DNA of 27,728 nt from JBBRYW01 sp038237235 (GTDB lineage: Bacteria; Actinomycetota; Thermoleophilia; Gaiellales; Gaiellaceae): contig JBBRYW010000028.1 in NCBI GenBank assembly GCA_038237235.1, positions 1 through 27,728 on the forward strand, read 5' to 3'. The first letter of the stretch is position 1; each line of letters begins with the position of its first letter. The notes under the pieces are model-generated. The model was given only the letters and a program-made list of their open reading frames with translations, had not been told where the DNA came from and ran no database searches. The translations under genes were made by a program, and so were the position numbers. This document shows, piece by piece, positions 13,076-19,161 of this stretch.

Positions 13076-14125
13076 ATGGACGTGTGGAGCGAGGGCCTGG
13101 CGGAGCTCCACACGCATCTCGGCGCCTCGGTCGCCTCCGACATCCTCTGGAGCCTCGCGCACGAGCAGGGGATCGCGCTTCCCGCCAAGGACTTCTGGGA
13201 GTTCGATCGGCTGGTGACGATCGCCGATCCTCGCCGCGTCGACAGCCTCGACGCACTGAACGAGATCTATCACTGGACGGAGCTGATCCAGTCGAGCCCC
13301 ATCGCCGTCGAGCGCTCCATCCATGCGGCGATCGGCGGCGCGTACCGGTCTCAGCACATCACGACGCTCGAGCTGCGCTTCAACCCGATGAAGCGGAACC
13401 GAGGCGGCGAGCGCGACCTCGACCACATCATCATGGCGGCGGTGCGCGGGCTCGACCGCGCAAGCCTCGAGTATCCCCATGTGCGCGCCGGGCTGATCCT
13501 GATGATGGATCGCACCTTCACCGCGGAGCAGAACGGGATCATCGTCGAGAAGGCAATCCGCTACGCCCCCAGGGGAGTCGTCGGGATCGACATGGCCGGG
13601 CCGCGCCCCGGTGGCCGCCGCTATCCCTACGGCGAGCTCGCTCCGCTGGTGGACGACGCGCGGGCGGCCGGGCTCGGCGTCACGATTCACGTCGGCGAGG
13701 AGGGAGCGGAGCACGGAATCGCCGAGATCGGGGAGGTGATCGAACACCTCCACCCCGACCGGATCGGGCACGGAATCCTGGCAGCGCGGGACGTCGCGTT
13801 GATGGACGAGCTTCGCGAGGCCGGCATCGTGCTGGAGATCTGTCCGACGTCGAACCTCCTGACGAAGGCACTGGCCGACGAGAACGCCGTACGGGATACG
13901 TTCCGGACGCTGTCCGAGCACGGTGTTCCCTTCACGATCGCCACGGATGGACCGGAGATGATGCGAACCCACCTGCGCGACGAGTTCGAGCTGCTCCTGC
14001 GGATCGGGGCTGTCGACGAGACCGAGCTGGCCGAGGCGAACGCGCGCGCCCACGAGGCGAGCTTCATCCCCGGGAAGGCGAACGCCCCGGTGTCGGAACG
14101 CTCAAAGCCTCACATAGCCGCGTAG
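13076..14125 (+). CDS. Adenosine-deaminase-family amidohydrolase with altered substrate residues
   Basis: The 349-aa protein belongs to the adenosine deaminase branch of the metal-dependent hydrolases. Metal and catalytic residues are present: His12 and His14 (ELHTHLGAS), His205 and Glu208 (IHVGEE), His232 (IGHG), Asp291 (ATDGP), plus the CPTSN block. Two substrate-contact sites differ from true adenosine deaminase: the Asp after the HxHL motif is Gly16, and the second Asp of TDDP is Gly292. A family-specific segment LELRFNPMKRNRGGERDLDHI (about 98-118) is conserved in a distinct bacterial subgroup as I recall it. It is therefore probably a deaminase acting on another purine or nucleoside-like substrate. 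Its last 24 nt overlap the convergent NlpC/P60 gene. Confidence 0.8.
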   Translation: MDVWSEGLAELHTHLGASVASDILWSLAHEQGIALPAKDFWEFDRLVTIADPRRVDSLDALNEIYHWTELIQSSPIAVERSIHAAIGGAYRSQHITTLELRFNPMKRNRGGERDLDHIIMAAVRGLDRASLEYPHVRAGLILMMDRTFTAEQNGIIVEKAIRYAPRGVVGIDMAGPRPGGRRYPYGELAPLVDDARAAGLGVTIHVGEEGAEHGIAEIGEVIEHLHPDRIGHGILAARDVALMDELREAGIVLEICPTSNLLTKALADENAVRDTFRTLSEHGVPFTIATDGPEMMRTHLRDEFELLLRIGAVDETELAEANARAHEASFIPGKANAPVSERSKPHIAA

Positions 14126-14719
14126 ACGCGCGGCCAGCTCCGGCGGCTCGGTCTCCTCGACCACGCCGTCGACCCCTTCGCGCCGCGTCGCGTGCAGGAT
14201 GCGGCCGCCTCCGAGCCAGAAGGCGATGTGGTCCGCCTCCGTACCGGCCCCGTACACGACCAGGTTGCCCGGACGAGGCTGGTCCGCCCTGACCGACTGT
14301 GCCGCGGCCTCCTGCTGGTCCGCATCGCGGGGAACGAGCCGTCCGAGACGCCGGTACGCCATGTGGACGAGCCCGGAGCAGTCGATCCCGCGCTCCGTCA
14401 TTCCGCCCCACTCGTACGGCGAGCCGAGGTAGGCGCGGGCCTCGCGGGCCGGGTCGCCTGCCCGCTCTGCGCCGAGCCAGTCGCCTTGCGGAGACTCCCC
14501 GAGAGCGCTCACGCGGACCCAGCCCGGGTAGTTGTATGCCGTCACGATCCGGGCCCAGCCGCCCCCTCGCTCGAGCACGTAGAGCGGCTCGCCTGGCAGC
14601 GCCTGGGTGACCTGCTCGGCGTCGTCGCGCGGCTCTGCGCGAACCGCGGTGAGGACAGCCGGCGAGCGCGCCTCAGAGGCGGCGGGGAGGGCCGCCGATT
14701 CAGACGGGTGGAGGCCCAT
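14102..14719 (-). CDS. Cytoplasmic SH3b-NlpC/P60 peptidase, YkfC-like
   Basis: The 205-aa protein has an SH3b-like domain (about 20-75, AVRAEPRDDAEQVTQ to YPGWVRVSAL) and an NlpC/P60 domain (about 90-205). The catalytic set is visible: Cys114 in GIDCSGLV, His164 in ADHIAFWLGGG and His176 in ILHATR, with RDADQQ between. No signal peptide is present, which suits the cytoplasmic gamma-D-glutamyl-L-diamino acid endopeptidase YkfC rather than secreted wall hydrolases. Its place at the end of a dpp operon supports cleavage of imported cell-wall peptides. The ATG at 14719 has GGAG 8 nt upstream and overlaps the end of dppF by 20 nt. YkfC itself has more SH3b sequence, so this is a compact form. Confidence 0.85.
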   Translation of the reverse strand: MGLHPSESAALPAASEARSPAVLTAVRAEPRDDAEQVTQALPGEPLYVLERGGGWARIVTAYNYPGWVRVSALGESPQGDWLGAERAGDPAREARAYLGSPYEWGGMTERGIDCSGLVHMAYRRLGRLVPRDADQQEAAAQSVRADQPRPGNLVVYGAGTEADHIAFWLGGGRILHATRREGVDGVVEETEPPELAARLRGYVRL

Positions 14720-15791
14720 CGACCCGCTCCAGCAGTCCGGCCTCGAAGATGGGCTCGACCTCGTGCGGCGTGATCGCTCCCGCCCTGATCTCCTCGGCCC
14801 AGTGACACGCGGCGAAATGGCGTGGGGCGATTTCCCGCAGCCGCGGCACGTCTTGACGGCAGCGAGTCGGCTGAACGTAGGGGCAGCGGGTGTGGAACCG
14901 GCACGCAGACGGCGGGTTGGCAGGGCTGGGAAGGTCACCGGCGAGCAGGATCGTCTCGCGCTTCAGCTCGACCTCCGGATCCGGGATCGGCACGGCCGAC
15001 AGGAGCGAGATCGTGTACGGGTGGAGCGGGGCTTCGTACAGCTCCGCAGCGGGCGAGATCTCGACGATCACGCCGAGGTACATGACAGCGATTCGATCCG
15101 AGATGTGTCGAACCACGGCGAGGTCGTGCGCGATGAACAGATAGGTGAGATCGAAGTCGTGTTGCAGGGATTCGAGCAGGTTGATGATCTGCGCCTGGAT
15201 CGAGACGTCGAGCGCGGAGACCGGCTCGTCGGCGACGACGAAGTCGGGGTTGACAGCCAGGGCGCGTGCGACGCCGATCCGCTGGCGCTGCCCGCCGGAG
15301 AACTCGTGTGGGTAGCGGGCGGCGGCGTCGGCGGGCAGCCCGACGATCTCGAGCAGCTCGCGAACGCGCTTCACGGTTCCCGACCGACTCGCGAGCCCGT
15401 GCGCACGAAGAGGGCCACCGACGGTCCGGCCCACGCTGTGCCGGGGGTTGAGGGACGCGAACGGGTCCTGGAAGATCATCTGCATCCGCCGCCGCAGCGG
15501 GCGCATATCGCCCTCGCTGAGCTCGGTAATGTCCTGTCCGTCGAAGCGGATGCGCCCGCTCGTCGGCTCGTAGAGGCGCAGGATCGTCCGACCGACTGTC
15601 GACTTCCCACAGCCGGACTCGCCTACGAGACCGAGGGTCTCCCCGCGTCGGATGTCGAGCGTGACGTCGTCAACCGCCTTGATGTCGCCGACGTGCCGGT
15701 CGAGCACGATGCCACTCTTGATCGGGAAGTAGACGCGGAGGTTCTCGAGCTCGACGAGAGGCGCGCCGTCGACGCCGCCGCTCACGGTCAT
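14700..15791 (-). CDS. dppF: Peptide ABC transporter ATP-binding protein, DppF type
   Basis: The 363-aa ATPase has Walker A GESGCGKST, Q-loop IFQDPFASLNPRHSV, signature FSGGQRQRIGVARAL, Walker B FVVADEPVSALD and switch His in FIAHDLAVV. The C-terminal oligopeptide-transporter extension follows, with HPYTISLLSAVP and a Cys-rich CRFHTRCPYVQPTRC motif known to bind an iron-sulphur or metal centre in some relatives. It pairs with DppD to drive import of di/oligopeptides. The ATG at 15791 overlaps the dppD stop by 4 nt (ATGA); longer upstream reading lies inside dppD and is discarded. The N-terminus carries the long ENLRVYFPIKSGIVLDRHVGDIKAV insert usual for the F-type subunit. Confidence 0.93.
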   Translation of the reverse strand: MTVSGGVDGAPLVELENLRVYFPIKSGIVLDRHVGDIKAVDDVTLDIRRGETLGLVGESGCGKSTVGRTILRLYEPTSGRIRFDGQDITELSEGDMRPLRRRMQMIFQDPFASLNPRHSVGRTVGGPLRAHGLASRSGTVKRVRELLEIVGLPADAAARYPHEFSGGQRQRIGVARALAVNPDFVVADEPVSALDVSIQAQIINLLESLQHDFDLTYLFIAHDLAVVRHISDRIAVMYLGVIVEISPAAELYEAPLHPYTISLLSAVPIPDPEVELKRETILLAGDLPSPANPPSACRFHTRCPYVQPTRCRQDVPRLREIAPRHFAACHWAEEIRAGAITPHEVEPIFEAGLLERVDGPPPV

Positions 15792-16801
15792 GCCGTCATT
15801 GCGGCCCGCTCCCGCTCCCACTCCTCGGCGGGCACGGGATTGAAGCAGGCGACATGGTGGCCCGACTCGACCGGCACGAGCGGCGGCACCTCCTGCCGCG
15901 ACTGCTCGACCTCGTAGCGGCAGCGGGGCTGAAACGGACAGGCGCTCGGGGGGCTCAGCATGTCGCGCGGACGCCCCTCGATCGGCTGCAGGCTCGTCTT
16001 CTGCGTCGCATCCAGCCGCGGAATGCTCTGAAGCAGGCCGACGGTGTACGGGTGCCTTGGATGCGCGAAGAGCTGTGCGGCCGAGGCCGTCTCCATGAAC
16101 ATGCCGCCGTACATCACGTTGACGCGCTCGCACATGCCCGCGACGACGCCAAGGTCATGCGTGATCAGGATCAGCGCGGCGTTCTCCTCCGCGACGAGCT
16201 CGCGGAGGATGTTGAGGATCTGCGCCTGAATCGTCACGTCGAGCGCGGTCGTCGGCTCGTCGGCGATCAGCAGGCGCGGCTTGCACGCGAGCGCCATCGC
16301 GATCATCGCGCGCTGTCGCATTCCGCCCGAGAACTGATGGGGATAGTCCTTCAGGCGCGCCCTCGGGCTCGGGATGCCGACCCGGTCGAGCAGCTCCGAC
16401 GTCCGCGTATCGGCGGCACGCCGATCCATGCCGAAGTGCGTCTCGAGCGCCTCCCTGATCTGGCGCCCGATCGTCAGCACGGGGTTGAGGCTCGTCATCG
16501 GGTCCTGGAAGATCATCGCGACCTCCTTGCCACGGACGGCGCGGAGCTCGCGGTCGGACAGCGTAAGTAGGTCGCGGCCGTCGAAGCGGGCGCTGCCGGA
16601 GACGACGCGCCCCGCGCGCGGCAGGATCCCGAGTAGCGCGAGCGACGTCACGCTCTTGCCGCAGCCCGACTCGCCGACGATGCCGAGTGTCTCTCCGGGA
16701 GCGATCTCGAACGTGATGCCGTTGACCGCGTGGATCGTCCCGCGCCGCGTCCAGAACTCGACGCGGAGATCCTCGACGGCGAGAAGAGGTTCCTGCGCCA
16801 T
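15788..16801 (-). CDS. dppD: Peptide ABC transporter ATP-binding protein, DppD type
   Basis: The 337-aa ATPase has LRVEFWTRRGTIHAVNGITFEI, Walker A GESGCGKSV, Q-loop IFQDPMTSLNPVLTI, signature FSGGMRQRAMIAMAL, Walker B LLIADEPTTALD, the switch ITHDLGVVAG and the C-terminal HPYTVGLLQSIPRLD plus CPFQPRCRY extension. It forms the ATPase pair with DppF. The ATG at 16801 gives the usual MAQEPLLAVEDL start; a TTG 21 nt upstream is possible but adds a non-conserved peptide. There is no good Shine-Dalgarno sequence, although the gene is 228 nt from dppC, so a structured leader (see 16802-17029) may govern its translation. Confidence 0.93.
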   Translation of the reverse strand: MAQEPLLAVEDLRVEFWTRRGTIHAVNGITFEIAPGETLGIVGESGCGKSVTSLALLGILPRAGRVVSGSARFDGRDLLTLSDRELRAVRGKEVAMIFQDPMTSLNPVLTIGRQIREALETHFGMDRRAADTRTSELLDRVGIPSPRARLKDYPHQFSGGMRQRAMIAMALACKPRLLIADEPTTALDVTIQAQILNILRELVAEENAALILITHDLGVVAGMCERVNVMYGGMFMETASAAQLFAHPRHPYTVGLLQSIPRLDATQKTSLQPIEGRPRDMLSPPSACPFQPRCRYEVEQSRQEVPPLVPVESGHHVACFNPVPAEEWERERAAMTA

Positions 16802-17029
16802 CCGTCTCAGCGCCCCCGCCAAGGCACCGCTCGCGGTGCCGACTTCAAGACGCGCGGGCCGTGGTGGCTGCGCTCGCGCTGCCGCTCCAAGGGCTCGCGG
16901 GCTTTGCCCGTGAGCCCGACCGCTTCCGCGCGTGTCCGTCTGCTGAGGCGTCGACTCGACGACGCCGCCTGGAGGCCGTCCAAGCTTCGCTCGCGCGGCC
17001 GGCTGCTTTTGCCGGTCGAGCGCACCGAG
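16802..17029 (-). other. Structured intergenic segment between dppC and dppD
   Basis: This 228-nt gap inside the operon has no convincing gene. It contains four inverted repeats: 16823-16840 (GGCACCG / CGGTGCC, 4-nt loop), 16891-16917 (12-bp arms with one G-T pair, 3-nt loop), 16947-16966 (GGCGTCG / CGACGCC, 6-nt loop) and 16989-17021 (GCTCG..CCGGC / GCCGG..CGAGC around a TGCTTTT loop). On the transcript these would form consecutive hairpins. The motif CCGGCTGCTTTT here resembles CCGGCTTGCTTTT in the element at 17959-18122, so the two may be diverged members of one repeat family. Roles in differential expression of the ATPases or in mRNA protection are possible. Confidence 0.5.
16891..16917. 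repeat. Strong hairpin, 12-bp arms, in the dppC-dppD gap
   Basis: GGGCTCGCGGGC at 16891-16902 and GCCCGTGAGCCC at 16906-16917 pair throughout if one G-T is allowed, leaving a 3-nt loop. No T-tract follows on the minus strand, so it is not a standard terminator. Confidence 0.6.
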
Positions 17030-17935
17030 TCACCGACCCCGCAACTTGGGGTCGAGCGCTTCGCGCAGCCCGTCGCCGATCAGATTGAACCCGAGTACGG
17101 AGAAGACAATCGCGACGCCGGGGACGATCGCCAGGAACGGAGCGCTCTGCAGGTACTCGTTCGCGTCGGTCAGCATGAGGCCCCACTCTGGTAGCGACGG
17201 ATCCTGCGGCCCGAGGCCGAGGAAGCTGAGCGCGGCAACGTCGATGATCGCGGTCGCCATCGCGAGCGTTCCCTGCACGATCACCGGCGAGATCGCGTTC
17301 GGAAGGATATGAGACACGAGGATCGCCGGACGCCGCACTCCGACCGCGCGCGCGGCGAGCACGAAATCGTTTTCCCGCTGCGAGAGGACTGATCCCCGCA
17401 ACAGCCGAGCGAAGACCGGCACGGTCGTCACCCCGATCGCGAGCATGATGTGGAAGAGGCTCGGGCCGAGCATCGCGACGACGCCGATTGCGAAGAGAAG
17501 GCCCGGGATCGCGAGCATCACGTCCATCGCACGCATGATCACCGAGTCGACGATTCCGCCGACGTAGCCCGCGATCGAGCCGAGCGTAACCCCGACCGCG
17601 AGGCCGATGCCGACCGCGACGATGCCGATCACGAGCGAGAAGCGGGCGCCGAAGAGGATGCGGGCGAAGACGTCACGGCCGAGCTGGTCGACCCCGAACC
17701 AGTGATGGACGGACGGCCCCGGGCAACAGCCGTTCGCGATCAGGAAGAGATCCTGCTTGCCCGGGTCGTACCTCGCGATCAGCGGCGCGAACACCGCGGC
17801 GACGACGAACACGCTTACGAAGAAGAAGCCGAGGACTGCTCCTGGGTTCCGCACCAGCCGGTACCAGGACTCGCGTCCGACAGCGCTCGGCGCCTCGAGC
17901 TGGATCTCGCGTGACTCGAGCTCGACGACCGACAT
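17030..17935 (-). CDS. dppC: Peptide ABC transporter permease, DppC type
   Basis: The 301-aa permease has an N-terminal cytoplasmic segment, a first membrane helix (about 33-53), the WFGVDQLGRDVFARILFGARFSL motif typical of DppC/OppC, and about five further helices. The inner-membrane permease EAA-type loop reads VLAARAVGVRRPAILVSHILPNAISPV. SFLGLGPQDPSLPEWGLML follows, another DppC hallmark. It forms the channel with DppB. The ATG at 17935 is preceded by GGGAG about 6 nt upstream. It is isolated from both neighbours in the operon by structured intergenic segments, unlike the tightly overlapped genes elsewhere in the cluster. Confidence 0.94.
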   Translation of the reverse strand: MSVVELESREIQLEAPSAVGRESWYRLVRNPGAVLGFFFVSVFVVAAVFAPLIARYDPGKQDLFLIANGCCPGPSVHHWFGVDQLGRDVFARILFGARFSLVIGIVAVGIGLAVGVTLGSIAGYVGGIVDSVIMRAMDVMLAIPGLLFAIGVVAMLGPSLFHIMLAIGVTTVPVFARLLRGSVLSQRENDFVLAARAVGVRRPAILVSHILPNAISPVIVQGTLAMATAIIDVAALSFLGLGPQDPSLPEWGLMLTDANEYLQSAPFLAIVPGVAIVFSVLGFNLIGDGLREALDPKLRGR

Positions 17936-17958
17936 CTCAGTCTCCCGCCCGGAACATC

Positions 17959-18122
17959 AGTGTCCCGTTCCAGAAGTGCGGCGCGCCCCGACGGCTGCAA
18001 AGCCGCGCCGGATCTGCGTCCTCAGTCGCGCCCGTATAGGCCTATACGAACGCTCCCTGCGTCCTTGTCCGGCTTGCTTTTCGCGCGCCGGGAGCATCAC
18101 CGAATTTCTGGAACGGGACACT
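17959..18122. repeat. 164-bp quasi-palindromic element with perfect 17-bp terminal inverted repeats
   Basis: AGTGTCCCGTTCCAGAA at 17959-17975 is the exact reverse complement of 18106-18122. Nested inside, in mirror order, are an 8-bp pair (CGGCGCGC 17979-17986 with 18083-18090), a 6-bp pair (GCCGGA 18007-18012 with 18068-18073) and a central 16-bp palindrome (18033-18048). CTGCGTCCT occurs as a direct repeat at 18014-18022 and 18057-18065. There is a local CGGCT-GCAA-AGCCG hairpin at 17992-18005. The right arm overlaps the dppB stop codon by 2 nt. No open frame or target-site duplication is evident. It could be a MITE/REP-like repeat or a folded RNA between dppB and dppC. Confidence 0.8.
18033..18048. 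repeat. Perfect 16-bp palindrome at the centre of the dppB-dppC element
   Basis: CGTATAGGCCTATACG is fully self-complementary and is the only AT-containing island in a GC-rich element. A dimeric DNA-binding protein site, or the tip of a cruciform, would look like this. No known operator is recognised. Confidence 0.85.
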
Positions 18123-19125
18123 ACGAGTATCGGATCCGCGGGTTGATGAGCGCATACGAGATGTCCACGAGCAGGTTGACGAGGACGAAGACGACCGCGA
18201 GGAAGAGGACGCCGCCCTGAATCACGGCGTAGTCGCGGTTGAAGATCGCGTTCGCAAGCCACGATCCCATTCCGGGATACGCGAAGACGGTCTCCGTCAG
18301 GACGGCCCCGGAGAGCAGGAGACCCGTCTGCAGCCCCACGATCGTGGAGATCGGCAGCATTGCGTTGCGGAAGATGTGCCGGCGGTCCACAATTCGCGGG
18401 GCCAGGCCCTTGGCGCGCGCCGTTCGCACGTAGTCCTCGTTCTGCACGTCGAGCACTGCGGCGCGCGTGATTCGCGCGACCACTGCGAGCGGGATCGAGC
18501 CGAGCGCGAGCGCCGGCAGGATCAGGTGCTTCAACACGTCGCCGAGCGCATGCCAGTCTCCGGCGAGGATGGTGTCGATGACGTAGAAGTTCGTCCGCGA
18601 CTTCACGTCGATCGTGACCGAGACGCGGCCGACAGTGGGTAGCCAGCCGAGACGGACGGCGAAGATGTACTTGAGAATGATCGCGAGGAAGAAGATCGGG
18701 ATCGAGATCCCGAGCAGGGATAAGAGCAGGCTCAGGTGATCGAACAGGCTTCCGTGCCGCTTCGCGGCGAGAAAGCCGAGCGGAATCCCGACGCCCATCG
18801 CCATGATCATCGCTGCGAGCGCCAGCTCGACCGTCGCCGGAAACCGCTCCCTGATCTCGCTCGAGACCAGCCGTCTCGACGCGATGCTGACGCCGAAGTC
18901 GCCCTTGACCGTGCGCTCGAGATACTTGCCGTACTGCTTGTAAAGCGGGTCATTGAGACCGTACTGCCGCTTGTACTGGGCCACGAGCTGCGGCGTCGCA
19001 CGCTCTCCGAGCAGGGCGTCAATCGAGCTTCCCGGCAGCGCCCGGACCCAGAAGAAGATCAGGATCGAGACGCCGAAGAGAATCGGAACGAGGAGCAGCA
19101 GCCGGCGAACGACGAACCTGAGCAT
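18121..19125 (-). CDS. dppB: Peptide ABC transporter permease, DppB type
   Basis: The 334-aa permease begins MLRFVVRRLLLLVPILFGVSILIFFWVRALPG, the standard DppB/OppB opening, followed by the extracytoplasmic loop (GLNDPLYKQYGKYLERTVKGDFGVS) and about five more helices. The coupling loop is YVRTARAKGLAPRIVDRRHIFRNAMLPISTIVG, contacting the ATPases. TETVFAYPGMGSWLANAIFNRDYAVIQG near the end is a family hallmark. Length is normal. The start lies 36 nt after the dppA stop without a strong Shine-Dalgarno sequence. The stop codon is touched by the right arm of the inverted-repeat element. Confidence 0.94.
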   Translation of the reverse strand: MLRFVVRRLLLLVPILFGVSILIFFWVRALPGSSIDALLGERATPQLVAQYKRQYGLNDPLYKQYGKYLERTVKGDFGVSIASRRLVSSEIRERFPATVELALAAMIMAMGVGIPLGFLAAKRHGSLFDHLSLLLSLLGISIPIFFLAIILKYIFAVRLGWLPTVGRVSVTIDVKSRTNFYVIDTILAGDWHALGDVLKHLILPALALGSIPLAVVARITRAAVLDVQNEDYVRTARAKGLAPRIVDRRHIFRNAMLPISTIVGLQTGLLLSGAVLTETVFAYPGMGSWLANAIFNRDYAVIQGGVLFLAVVFVLVNLLVDISYALINPRIRYS

Positions 19126-19161
19126 CTAGGTCGCGTCGCTCGCCGGCTGCACGCTAGGAGC

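Noticed and set aside
15792..16133. N-terminal extension of dppF in frame to 16133
   Set aside because: Translation of the dppD reverse frame, Arg/Ala-rich, while ATG 15791 gives the standard ATGA overlap and the family N-terminus.
17959..18122. CRISPR array or tRNA-like gene in the dppB-dppC gap
   Set aside because: The long repeats are inverted, not serially direct. There is no unit periodicity, and no cloverleaf with T-loop consensus can be drawn.
17959..18122. Complete insertion sequence
   Set aside because: At 164 bp there is no room for a transposase, and no target-site duplication could be found at the ends (left flank ending CATC, right flank beginning ACGA).
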